A DNA stretch of 64,000 nucleotides, taken from assembly GCA_903851305.1 (NCBI GenBank), contig CAINNX010000171.1:17176-81175 (forward strand), in the 5' to 3' direction. The notes below the pieces were generated by a model that was not told where the DNA came from, ran no database searches, and worked only from the letters and a program-made list of their open reading frames with translations. The DNA comes from an uncultured Hyphomicrobiales bacterium (lineage in GTDB: Bacteria > Pseudomonadota > Alphaproteobacteria > Rhizobiales > Beijerinckiaceae). The stretch's first letter is position 1, and the number at the start of each line of letters is the position of its first letter. This document shows, piece by piece, positions 1 to 8,647 of this stretch. Made by a program: the position numbers and the translations under genes.

Positions 1-2
1 GT

Positions 3-800
3 GTCGATCTGGAAGACAAGGGCATTGAAATCGCCAATGCACGCGTCTCCCATCGCAACAATGCCTATGCGCAATTCCTCTATGAGCGCCTGCAGCGCAA
101 AGGCTATTTGTTGCGCGATTGCGCACGCCTGATTAATCAGGACCGCAATCATTTCGCCGCCGCCATGGTGGCGCTGGGCGATGCAGACGCCATGGTGACA
201 GGTGTCACCCGCAACTTCTCCATCGCGCTCGAAGAAGTGCGCCGCGTGATTGATCCCAAGCCCGGCCATCGCGTCATGGGCCTATCGATGATCCTCTCGC
301 GTGGTCGCCCGGTGCTGGTTGCGGATACGGCGATCACAGAAATGCCGACGGCGGAAGAACTGGCGCAAATTGCGATTGAAGCCGCAGGTGTGTCGCGCCG
401 CTTGGGCTATGAACCGCGCGTTGCCATGCTGGCTTTCTCGACCTTCGGACATCCCGAAGGTGAGCGCTCAGCGAAAGTCATCGAAGCCGTCAAAATTCTC
501 GATGGCCTGCGCGTTGATTTTGAATATGACGGCGAAATGGCAGCCGATGTCGCGCTCAACAAGGAGCTGATGGGCACTTACCCCTTCTGCCGCCTGACTG
601 ACACGGCCAATGTGTTGATCATGCCGGCCTTCCACTCTGCGTCCATCTCGACAAAGATGCTGCAGGAGCTGGGCGGCGCGACCGTCATCGGGCCAATGAT
701 TGTGGGTCTCAACAAGCCCGTGCAGATCGTGCCGCTCGGCGCCAAGGATTCCGACATCGTCAATATGGCAGCACTCGCCGCCTATAACGTCAGCGGCTGA
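3..800 (+). CDS. maeB: Malic enzyme, C-terminal part (cut by window edge)
   Basis: This is the C-terminal 265 residues of an NADP-type malic enzyme of the large MaeB class, which oxidatively decarboxylates malate to pyruvate. What is visible is the phosphotransacetylase-like domain that follows the malic domain in this class: the GDADAMVTG stretch, the MGLSMILSRGRPVLVADTAI block and the closing NVLIMPAFHSASISTKMLQ region. In MaeB this domain is thought to be regulatory (acetyl-CoA) rather than catalytic. The frame is open from base 3, so the start and the catalytic domain lie outside. ugd follows after 28 bases. A true phosphotransacetylase (Pta) is the alternative, but the closing segment fits MaeB better. 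Confidence 0.85.
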   Translation, partial: VDLEDKGIEIANARVSHRNNAYAQFLYERLQRKGYLLRDCARLINQDRNHFAAAMVALGDADAMVTGVTRNFSIALEEVRRVIDPKPGHRVMGLSMILSRGRPVLVADTAITEMPTAEELAQIAIEAAGVSRRLGYEPRVAMLAFSTFGHPEGERSAKVIEAVKILDGLRVDFEYDGEMAADVALNKELMGTYPFCRLTDTANVLIMPAFHSASISTKMLQELGGATVIGPMIVGLNKPVQIVPLGAKDSDIVNMAALAAYNVSG

Positions 801-828
801 TACCAGCTGCACTAGAAGAGGGTTTGCG

Positions 829-2133
829 ATGCGTATCGCCATGATCGGCTCAGGCTATGTGGGCCTGGTTTCCGGTGCCTGCTTGGCCGACTTCGGCCAT
901 AGTGTCATTTGCGTCGACAAGGACGCCAATCGCATTGCCATGCTGGAGCGTGGCGAAATCCCGATCTTCGAGCCCGGGCTGGAAGATCTTGTCGCCACCA
1001 ATGTGAAGCAGAAGCGGCTCTCCTTCACCATGGATCTTGCGCAGGCTGTTGGCGGTGCGGATGCTGTTTTCATTGCAGTAGGCACGCCGTCGCGCCGTGG
1101 CGATGGACATGCAGACCTCTCCTATGTCTATGGCGCGGCCAAAGAGATTGCGGCCGCCATCACCGGCTATTGCGTGGTGGTGACCAAATCGACCGTGCCG
1201 GTCGGCACTGGCGATGAGGTTGAAAAGATCATTCGCGAAGCGCGTCCAGATCTCGAATTCGCAGTGGTCTCCAATCCGGAATTCTTGCGCGAGGGGGCCG
1301 CCATCTCCGATTTCAAACGCCCGGACCGCATTGTGGTGGGCGCAGAGACCGAGCGTGCGCGTGACGTGATGAGCGAAATCTATCGTCCGCTCTATCTCAA
1401 CCAGGCGCCGCTGCTGTTCACCGGTCGGCGCACGTCAGAACTCATCAAATATGCCGCCAATGCGTTTCTGGCGACCAAGATCACCTTCATCAATGAAATG
1501 GCAGATCTGTGCGAAAAAGTCGGTGCAAATGTGCAGGATGTCGCCCGCGGCATCGGCCTTGATAATCGCATTGGCTCGAAATTCCTGCATGCAGGCCCCG
1601 GCTATGGCGGCTCTTGTTTCCCGAAAGATACGCTGGCACTGGTACGCACCGCGCAAGAAGCGGGCGCGCCTGTGCAGATTGTCGAAACGGTCGAACGCGT
1701 TAACAAAGCGCGCAAGAAGGCCATGGCCGAGCGCATCATTGCGGCCTGCGGTGGCAGTGTTAGGGACAAGAAGATCGGCCTGCTTGGCCTCGCCTTCAAA
1801 CCCAACACGGACGACATGCGCGATGCGCCCTCGCTCGATATTGTCGACGCATTGCTCGCTGCTGGCGCGAAGGTTCACGCCTTTGATCCGGAAGCGATGG
1901 GCCAAGCGCGACCCATGATGCCCGGCATTGCGTTTGAAGAAGAGCCCTATGCTTGCGCCGATGGGGCTGATGCTCTGGCCATTGTCACCGAATGGGACGC
2001 GTTTCGCGCGCTTGATCTGAAGCGCGTGAAAGAGAGCATGAAAAGCCCGGTGGTCGTGGATATGCGCAATATTTATCGCCCAAGCGATATGACCAAGCAC
2101 GGCTTTATCTATTCGAGCATCGGGCGGGTTTGA
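829..2133 (+). CDS. ugd: UDP-glucose 6-dehydrogenase
   Basis: The enzyme oxidises UDP-glucose twice with NAD to give UDP-glucuronate, a precursor for exopolysaccharide and acidic glycolipids. The 434-residue length is typical. The N-terminal Rossmann motif GSGYVG sits at residues 7-12, the STVPVGTG segment near 121-128, and the catalytic cysteine in GGSCFPKDT at Cys263. The C-terminal UDP-binding domain includes GLAFKPNTDDMRDAPS. The ATG at 829 is chosen because the conserved MRIAMIGSGYVG begins there and AGAAGAGG lies just upstream; the open frame extends further upstream but without homology. A strong rho-independent terminator follows the stop. Confidence 0.96.
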   Translation: MRIAMIGSGYVGLVSGACLADFGHSVICVDKDANRIAMLERGEIPIFEPGLEDLVATNVKQKRLSFTMDLAQAVGGADAVFIAVGTPSRRGDGHADLSYVYGAAKEIAAAITGYCVVVTKSTVPVGTGDEVEKIIREARPDLEFAVVSNPEFLREGAAISDFKRPDRIVVGAETERARDVMSEIYRPLYLNQAPLLFTGRRTSELIKYAANAFLATKITFINEMADLCEKVGANVQDVARGIGLDNRIGSKFLHAGPGYGGSCFPKDTLALVRTAQEAGAPVQIVETVERVNKARKKAMAERIIAACGGSVRDKKIGLLGLAFKPNTDDMRDAPSLDIVDALLAAGAKVHAFDPEAMGQARPMMPGIAFEEEPYACADGADALAIVTEWDAFRALDLKRVKESMKSPVVVDMRNIYRPSDMTKHGFIYSSIGRV

Positions 2134-2140
2134 GGCGTTA

Positions 2141-2170
2141 AAAAAAGGCGGGCCAGAGCCCGCCTTTTTT
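2141..2170 (+). terminator. Rho-independent terminator of ugd
   Basis: The 7-bp stem GGCGGGC/GCCCGCC (2147-2153 with 2158-2164) has a CAGA loop and is followed by six T. Six A precede the stem, so it could also work leftward for the convergent kup gene. Confidence 0.9.
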
Positions 2171-2173
2171 GTA

Positions 2174-2203
2174 TGGATTGCTTCGCTCCGCTCGCAATGA
2201 CGG
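2174..2203. repeat. Palindromic intergenic repeat, single arm
   Basis: One arm (TGGATTGCTTCGC...CTCGCAATGACGG) of the dispersed repeat seen again near 9.6, 26.1, 26.8 and 48.3 kb. It abuts the kup stop codon directly and lies between two convergent genes. Confidence 0.8.
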
Positions 2204-4199
2204 CTACACCGTGACCTGCGCGCCCAATTCCACGACGCGATCAGAGGGAATCGAGAAGAAGTCCGTTGCATTGGCGGCTTGGCGCGAGAGCATGATGAAA
2301 AGACGATCTTGCCAGACCGGCATGCCGGAATTGGGGCTCTCTTTCAGCGAACGGCGCCCCAAGAAGAACGATGTTGTCATAATGTCGAACTTCAGACCGG
2401 CTTTGCGCATGGTCGCCAAAGCAGCCGGCACACGTGGATTTCCATAAAGCCGAAATGCAGCGTGACCTTGGTGAAATCGTCTGAGAGCTTTTCAATCTCA
2501 TAGCGCTTGTCTGCACTGACACGCGGCGTCTGCTCCGTGTTCACGGATACGATAAAGACGCGCTCATGCAGCACTTTATTGTGCTTGAGATTATGCATCA
2601 GCGCGGAGGGGGCCACTTCCGCGTCCGACGTCAGAAACACCGCCGTGCCAGACACGCGCGTCGGTTTGGATTTGTCCAGCATGCGAATGAGATCGCGCAT
2701 GGGGATGGAATCGCGATGCGTCTTTGAGGTCAGGAAGTATGAGCCGCGCAGCCAGGTCCACATCATCAAGACGACCATGCCGCCAACCAGCACCGGCACA
2801 CAGCCACCTTCAAAGAGTTTCAAAAGATTGGCTGAGAAGAACACGCTTTCAATCACAAAGAAGGTGCCCATCGTCGCAAAGGCACGCCACACTGGCCATT
2901 TCCACAAGCGCCAGAGCACGACGAAGGCGAGCATGGAATCGACCACCATCGAAGCCGTCACCGCAATGCCATAGGCCGAAGCCAGCGCGTTGGAAGATTT
3001 GAACATCGCCACCAGCAGCAGCACGCCGACCAAAAGCGTTCGATTAACGCGCGGAATATAGATCTGGCCTTCCTGCTTGTCGGATGTGTGGTGGATTTCC
3101 AGACGCGGCAACAGGCCCAGCTGAATAGCCTGGCGTGCCAGCGAGAAAGCACCGGTGATCGTCGCTTGGCTGGCAATAATGGTTGCAACCGTTGCCAGGA
3201 TCACCAGCGGCAGCAGCGCCCAATCCGGTGCCATCAGGAAGAAGGGATTGTCCATCGCTTCTGGATTGGCCAGCAGCAACGCGCCTTGCCCCAGATAATT
3301 GATGATCAAAGCGGGGAGCACAAAGAACGACCATGCGAGCTGGATGGGGCGGCGGCCAAAATGGCCCATGTCGGCATAGAGCGCCTCCGCGCCTGTCACA
3401 GCCAGAAACACCGAGCCCATCACCACAAAGCTGAGCAAGCCGTGCGAGAACAGGAAGGTCAGCCCATAGAGCGGATTGAATGCAAAAAGAATGCGTGGCG
3501 CATCACCCAGATGCGAGGCCCCCATCGCCGCCAGCGACAGGAACCACAGCACCATGATCGGGCCAAAGAATTTCGCCACACTGCCCGTGCCATGGCTTTG
3601 CACCATGAACAAAGTGATCAGGATCACGAAGGTGATCGGCAAAATATAATGGTCGAGCGCGGGCGCGACGAGTTTCAGGCCCTCCACCGCAGAGAGCACG
3701 GAGATGGCGGGCGTGATAATGGCATCGCCCGTAAACAGCGATGCGCCCAAAATGCCCAGAAAAAAACGCCAATAGACCTGCGGCCAATGGCCGATTGCGC
3801 CAGCGCCATCAAAGCCAACGTGCCGCCTTCGCCGCGGTTGTCGGCGCGCATGACGAAGATCACATATTTAATGGTGACGATCAGAAACAAAGCCCAGATG
3901 AGCAGCGAGACCACGCCCAGCACATTCTCATCATGCAAGCCCACGCCCGCCGTATGCACCAGAGATTCACGCAAAGCGTAAAGCGGACTGGTGCCGATAT
4001 CACCATAGACCACGCCAATCGAGCCCAGCGTCAGCGAAGCAATGCTGCCATGGCTGTGGCTTTGGCTGTGGCTGTGGCTGTGGCTTTGACCATGGTCATG
4101 CCCGTGATCATGGTGATGATCCTGAGACCCATGCGAGCTGTGTGGAATGGTGCCAGCCTCGATCTTGTGCGAGTTTTGGTCTGACGGGCCATGGGGCAT
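2204..4199 (-). pseudogene. kup: Kup potassium transporter, broken by two frameshifts
   Basis: Kup/TrkD proteins are inner-membrane low-affinity potassium:proton symporters. The homology is continuous but spread over three frames. The N-terminus to about 3766 includes [20 protein letters not shown]. The core from there to about 2437 includes [22 protein letters not shown]. The C-terminus to 2204 includes [16 protein letters not shown] and ends GAQVTV. One extra base in the run of seven A at 3760-3766 and one extra G at 2436-2437 (plus-strand view) would restore a single frame of about 665 residues. Both sites are homopolymers, so sequencing error is as likely as real decay. The N-terminus carries an unusual His/Asp/Ser-rich tail before the first membrane segment. 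Confidence 0.9.
4049..4131 (-). repeat. Short tandem repeat coding a histidine-rich tail in Kup
   Basis: Hexamer-like GGCTGT/GGCTTT units on the plus strand, followed by degenerate CATGGT-type units, encode a tract of His-Asp, His-Gly and His-Ser pairs at about residues 23-50 of Kup. Such tracts usually bind divalent metals and are prone to slippage. Confidence 0.75.
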
Positions 4200-4376
4200 G
4201 GAATCGGTCCTTAGAGGCTATTCCTCTGGCGGCCTGTCGAGCAGGCCCGCGGGCATATACTCCTTTCCGCAGTGCGAGAGAAGGGGCAAGGCCAAAGCCC
4301 ATCAAAGATAGTTGCTAAGGGCCGCCCCGAGCCGGGCTGGCTTTGCTGACTTGCCCGAAGCCTCTGTTTTTGAGAC

Positions 4377-6878
4377 ATGAAGCCCATGGCCCATGCCCCC
4401 GCCGACTTCTCCTTTGCCCTGCCTATCGATGCAGTGCTGGGAGACGTGCGCGAAAGAACAGCCGATGGCACCCGTCTGGTCCTCGTCGCCCCACCTGGTG
4501 CGGGCAAAACCACGCGCGTCCCGCTGGTCCTGAAAGACGAGGTTTTTGCGGCGGGCGGCAAGATCATCCTGCTGGAACCGCGCAGACTGGCCGCACGCGC
4601 GGCGGCCGAGCGCATGGCAGCCACACTTGGGGAGAGTGTCGGCGAGACGGTCGGCCTGCGTGTGCGCCTGCAATCGCGCATCTCGGCCAAGACACGCATC
4701 GAAGTTGTCACCGAAGGCGTCTTCGCGCGGATGATTTTGGATGATCCCGAGCTGAAAGGCGTGGCCGCCGTTGTCTTCGATGAATTCCACGAGCGTTCGC
4801 TGGATGCAGATCTGGGCCTTGCACTCGCACTCGAAGCGCAAGCGGGTTTTCGTGAGGATTTGCGTATTCTGGTTATGTCAGCGACGCTTGACGGCGCGCG
4901 TGTTTCAAAACTGATGAGCGATTGTCCTGTCATTGTCAGCGAAGGCCGCGCGTTTCCGATTGAGACACGACACTTGCCGCGTGACGCGCGCTCACGGCTT
5001 GATGAAGATATGGTGCGCGCCATCCAGACGGCACTGCGCGTAGAAACGGGCTCCATTCTGGCCTTTCTGCCAGGCCAAGGCGAAATCCGGCGCGTCGCGC
5101 AAATGCTCGAGGGCAAACTGCCAGCAAATGCCGAGCTTGCTCCGCTCTATGGCGCGATGGATCGGAGCGCGCAGGATCGCGCGGTGCTGCCCGCCAAAGC
5201 GGGCCTGCGCAAAATTGTGCTCGCAACATCGATTGCCGAAACCTCGCTCACCATTGAATGTGTGCGTGTGGTGATCGACAGCGGGCTCGCGCGTGTGCCG
5301 CGCTTTGAGCCTGATCTTGGACTGACAAGATTGGAAACTGTGCGCGTGTCGCGCGCCGCCGCCGACCAGCGGCGTGGGCGCGCCGGGCGCACGGAACCTG
5401 GCATTTGCTACAGGCTGTGGGAGGAAGCGGGAACCGGCGCATTGGAAGCTTTTTCGCAGCCTGAAATTCTGTCAGCCGATCTGTCCAGCCTGTTGCTTGA
5501 TCTGGCAGCCTGGGGTGTGCGTGATCCCAACCAACTCGCCTGGCTTGACCCACCACCTGCGCCTGCTTTGAAAGAAGCCCGCCAATTGCTGGTTTCTTTG
5601 CAGGCACTCGATGAAACCGGTGCCATCACGCCACAAGGCGAAGCCATTCGTGCACTCGCTCTACCGCCGCGCCTTGCGCGCATGGTGATTGAAGCGGCCC
5701 GCATGGGCGAGGCCACTCTGGCTGCTGATCTGGCAGCTGTCCTGGTTGAGCGTGGCTTGGGGGGTGAGCGCATTGATCTATCAGAGCGCGTTGAAAGTTT
5801 CCGCCGTGATCGTGCGCAGCGCGCGGAAGATGCGCGCCGCTTAGCACGCGGTTTTGCTGATGAGGCGGCGCGCCAAACTGGCCGTAAGGACCAGAATGAT
5901 GGTGATCTTTCGGATTGCGGTCGTCTCATTGCCATTGCCTACCCTGACCGCATCGCCAAAGCGCGCGGACGCGACGGCGAGTTCCTGATGGTCAATGGCC
6001 GCGCAGGCAGCATGGAAGCGCATGAGCGTCTGGCGCGTGCGCCTTTTCTGGCTATTGCTGAAATCTCTGGCCGTGCAGGCGCGGCGCGTATTCTGGCGGG
6101 TGCTGCACTGATTGCCGAAGATATCGAGATGATCGCGGGTGTGCAGATTGTCGAACGCGACGAGGTGACTTTCGACAAGCAAAGTCTGAGCCTGCGCCGC
6201 AGACGTGCGCGCAAGTTTGGTGCGATTGCACTGGCTGAACAGATTTTGCCGCTTGAAGCCAATGCACAAACCGCTGCGGCTCTGGCCAAAGGTGCAGCCT
6301 CCGTCGGCATCGGCAAATTGCCTTGGACGAAAGCACAAAACCAATGGCGCGACCGCGTGATGTTTTTGCGCCGCGCCGAGGGTGACGATTGGCCTGATCT
6401 GTCCGATGAAGCGCTTGCGCAATATCCAGAAGATTGGCTCGCGCCGTTCATCGAAGGACGCACATCGCTCAATTCGATCACACCAACCGACCTTGATGCC
6501 GCACTGTCCGCACTTCTGCCGTGGGAAATGACGCGGCGCCTCGATGCTGAAGCGCCCACGCATTTTGAAGCGCCCACCGGCTCGCGCGTCGCCGTGGATT
6601 ATGACGCGGAAGGTGGGCCAGTGCTGGCCATCCGCGTGCAGGAATTATTCGGCCTTTCGACCCATCCAGCCCTTGCGGGTGGACGTGTGCCGCTGACCCT
6701 GCATTTGCTCTCGCCTGCGCACCGACCGATCCAGATCACCAAAGACCTCCCCGGTTTCTGGAAAGGCTCATGGGCGGCTGTCAAATCCGACATGAAAGGC
6801 CGCTATCCGCGCCACCCCTGGCCTGACGACCCCGCCGCGGCAGCGCCCACCACACGGGCGAAGCCTAGGGGGACGTAG
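4377..6878 (+). CDS. hrpB: ATP-dependent helicase HrpB
   Basis: A DEAH/RHA-type RNA helicase of the bacterial HrpB family, 833 residues and full length. Its cellular role is poorly defined. The Walker A motif GAGKT is at residues 41-45, motif II reads DEFH at 135-138 as is normal for HrpB, and motif III SAT is at 168-170. The helicase C domain contains ATSIAETSLTIE and QRRGRAGR, and the HA2 and HrpB C-terminal domains follow. ATG 4377 is used; the ATG three codons later is equally possible. It is divergent from kup and has no partner gene. Confidence 0.94.
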   Translation: MKPMAHAPADFSFALPIDAVLGDVRERTADGTRLVLVAPPGAGKTTRVPLVLKDEVFAAGGKIILLEPRRLAARAAAERMAATLGESVGETVGLRVRLQSRISAKTRIEVVTEGVFARMILDDPELKGVAAVVFDEFHERSLDADLGLALALEAQAGFREDLRILVMSATLDGARVSKLMSDCPVIVSEGRAFPIETRHLPRDARSRLDEDMVRAIQTALRVETGSILAFLPGQGEIRRVAQMLEGKLPANAELAPLYGAMDRSAQDRAVLPAKAGLRKIVLATSIAETSLTIECVRVVIDSGLARVPRFEPDLGLTRLETVRVSRAAADQRRGRAGRTEPGICYRLWEEAGTGALEAFSQPEILSADLSSLLLDLAAWGVRDPNQLAWLDPPPAPALKEARQLLVSLQALDETGAITPQGEAIRALALPPRLARMVIEAARMGEATLAADLAAVLVERGLGGERIDLSERVESFRRDRAQRAEDARRLARGFADEAARQTGRKDQNDGDLSDCGRLIAIAYPDRIAKARGRDGEFLMVNGRAGSMEAHERLARAPFLAIAEISGRAGAARILAGAALIAEDIEMIAGVQIVERDEVTFDKQSLSLRRRRARKFGAIALAEQILPLEANAQTAAALAKGAASVGIGKLPWTKAQNQWRDRVMFLRRAEGDDWPDLSDEALAQYPEDWLAPFIEGRTSLNSITPTDLDAALSALLPWEMTRRLDAEAPTHFEAPTGSRVAVDYDAEGGPVLAIRVQELFGLSTHPALAGGRVPLTLHLLSPAHRPIQITKDLPGFWKGSWAAVKSDMKGRYPRHPWPDDPAAAAPTTRAKPRGT

Positions 6879-6884
6879 AGACGA

Positions 6885-6914
6885 CGCCCCTCCCTCCCCT
6901 CAAGGGGAAGGAGA
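6885..6914. repeat. Pyrimidine/purine inverted repeat after hrpB
   Basis: CTCC-CTCCCCT-CA-AGGGGA-AGGAG forms a short stem-loop just past the hrpB stop. It resembles the CCCCTCCCC/GGGGAGGGG repeat near 18.8 kb and the one at 35.3 kb. It may act as a weak terminator, but no T-run follows. Confidence 0.5.
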
Positions 6915-6932
6915 TAGGTTCAGCTCATTTCT

Positions 6933-6947
6933 GTTCATGAAATGTTC
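6933..6947 (+). promoter_or_regulatory. Candidate LexA (SOS) box upstream of comM
   Basis: GTTC at 6933-6936 and GTTC at 6944-6947 are separated by exactly seven bases, matching the alphaproteobacterial LexA motif GTTC-N7-GTTC. A TTGACG hexamer that could be a -35 element starts at 6948. The site lies 62 bases before the comM start. Confidence 0.6.
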
Positions 6948-7009
6948 TTGACGTTCTTTGAAACATAAGCGAAGCTTCAGCCTGCCCTTGGGGTAAGTGG
7001 AGCGGGATC

Positions 7010-8548
7010 ATGGTGGTCAGGGTTGCAACCGTTGCCTTTGAAGGGATAGAGGCCCGCCCGGTGGACGTGCAGGTGCAGATTGCCAATGGCAATGTCGCCT
7101 TTTCGGTCGTGGGGCTGGGTGACAAAGCGGTGGGAGAATCGCGCGAGCGCGTGCGCGGTGCACTGATGGCCTCGGGTCTGGCCATGCCGGCACGCCGCGT
7201 CATCGTCAATCTGGCACCTGCCGACATGCCCAAGGAAGGCAGCCATTATGATCTGCCCATTGCGCTCGCCATTATGGCCGCCATGGGGGCCATACCATCG
7301 GACGCGCTGGCCGGTTTCACCATTCTGGGTGAATTGGCGCTGGATGGCTCTATCACGCCGGTCGCAGGATGTCTGCCTGCGGCGGTTGCTGCCAATATGC
7401 GCGGCCATGGCCTCATTTGTCCGGCGGCCTGTGGTGCAGAAGCCGCCTGGGCTTCGGCCGAGATCGATATTCTCGCCCCCCGCTCACTGATCCAGCTCGC
7501 CAATCATTTCAAAGGCACGCAAGTGCTGTCCCGCCCCCTGCCCGCCATTCGCACAAGCGGCGCGCCGCAACCTGATCTTGCCGACATCAAAGGACAGGAA
7601 GGCGCCAAACGCGCGCTCGAGATTGCCGCGGCTGGCGGCCACCACCTGCTGATGAATGGCCCGCCGGGCGCTGGCAAAAGCATGCTGGCCGCGCGTCTGC
7701 CTTCTATTCTGCCGCCGCTGTCGCCACGCGAATTGCTCGAAGTATCGATGGTACATTCGGTCGCCGGCTTGCTGGCAGGTGGCGAATTGACAGATCGCCG
7801 ACCGTTTCGCGCGCCCCACCATTCGGCCTCGATGGCTGCACTTACTGGAGGCGGCTTGCATGCGCGACCGGGCGAAGTGTCGCTCGCCCATCATGGCGTG
7901 CTGTTTCTCGATGAGTTGCCGGAATTTTCCATGCAGGCGCTCGACTCGCTACGCCAGCCAATTGAAACAGGAGAAGTCAGCGTCTCACGCGCCAATCATC
8001 GCGTGACCTATCCGGCGCGTTTCCAACTCGTGGCCGCCATGAATCCCTGCCGCTGCGGCCACGCGATCGATCCCGGCTATGCCTGTTCGCGCCAGCCCAA
8101 TACGCGCTGCATGGCGCAATATCAGGCGCGACGCTCGGGCCCCCTGCTAGATCGTTTCGACATGACGATTGAAGTGCCAGCCGTATCCGCGAGCGACCTG
8201 TTATTGCCGCCCTCAGCTGAGGGCTCGCGTGATGTGGCCCTGCGGGTGGGCCATGCGCGCGCACGCCAACGCCAACGCTTTCTCGACATGGGCCTGCCCC
8301 AGTTCGACACCAATGCAGCTGCGCCCGCCCAAGTCGTCGAACGCATGGCGCAGCCGGATGCGGCGGGCGCGACACTCATCCGCGAGGCGGCAGATCGCCT
8401 GCGGCTGACCGCGCGCGGTTTCCACCGGGTTTTGAAACTCGCCCGCACGCTCGCCGATCTCGACGAATCGGACGCTGTGCGCCGCATTCATGTGGCCGAG
8501 GCCCTATCGTGGCGTGGGCGGCCCGCGCCTGCAGCTGAGGCGGCCTGA
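7010..8548 (+). CDS. comM: YifB/ComM family magnesium-chelatase-like ATPase
   Basis: ComM is a hexameric AAA+ helicase that promotes branch migration when incoming DNA is recombined during transformation. The 512-residue length matches the family. An N-terminal Lon-protease-like fold with ANGNVAFSVVGLGDKAVGESRERVR is followed by the AAA+ module with Walker A GPPGAGKS (217-224) and Walker B VLFLDELPEF (about 297-306). The characteristic Cys cluster PCRCG...C...C is followed by the C-terminal helical domain. The start at 7010 fits the conserved N-terminus and has a GGAGCGGGA-like ribosome site. A LexA-type box precedes it, so damage induction is plausible. There are no other competence genes nearby. 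Confidence 0.93.
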   Translation: MVVRVATVAFEGIEARPVDVQVQIANGNVAFSVVGLGDKAVGESRERVRGALMASGLAMPARRVIVNLAPADMPKEGSHYDLPIALAIMAAMGAIPSDALAGFTILGELALDGSITPVAGCLPAAVAANMRGHGLICPAACGAEAAWASAEIDILAPRSLIQLANHFKGTQVLSRPLPAIRTSGAPQPDLADIKGQEGAKRALEIAAAGGHHLLMNGPPGAGKSMLAARLPSILPPLSPRELLEVSMVHSVAGLLAGGELTDRRPFRAPHHSASMAALTGGGLHARPGEVSLAHHGVLFLDELPEFSMQALDSLRQPIETGEVSVSRANHRVTYPARFQLVAAMNPCRCGHAIDPGYACSRQPNTRCMAQYQARRSGPLLDRFDMTIEVPAVSASDLLLPPSAEGSRDVALRVGHARARQRQRFLDMGLPQFDTNAAAPAQVVERMAQPDAAGATLIREAADRLRLTARGFHRVLKLARTLADLDESDAVRRIHVAEALSWRGRPAPAAEAA

Positions 8549-8589
8549 TAGTAAAGACTTTTATGTACATACTGGCACTTGGAATAAAA

Positions 8590-8634
8590 TGTCATAAAAG
8601 CTTCTGACAATTGTGATGTCTGATGTTTCATCAG
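8590..8634 (+). promoter_or_regulatory. AT-rich leader with inverted repeats before olsB
   Basis: Two inverted repeats lie in the 99-base gap. TGTCA-N10-TGACA (8590-8594 with 8605-8609) looks like a protein-binding half-site pair. CTGATG-TTT-CATCAG (8620-8634) is a perfect hairpin abutting the GGGGGTG ribosome site. The function is inferred only from position. Confidence 0.4.
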
Positions 8635-8647
8635 GGGGTGAAGACGC

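Noticed and set aside
1435-2271. A 278-codon minus-strand frame opposite ugd
   Set aside because: It runs across the ugd terminator and repeat and lacks any domain pattern; ugd is certain.
4049-4131. Tandem short repeats considered as a CRISPR or VNTR outside a gene
   Set aside because: The units are hexamer-like without spacers and lie in frame within kup, coding a His-rich tract.
4200-4376. Divergent gap between kup and hrpB considered for a potassium or c-di-AMP riboswitch
   Set aside because: Only a short GGCCTG/CAGGCC stem is seen; no conserved riboswitch core was recognised.
8589-8610. ATGTCAT...CTGACAA considered as a Pho box for olsB
   Set aside because: The second half-site is not at the 11-base period and departs from CTGTCAT, so the match is too weak.
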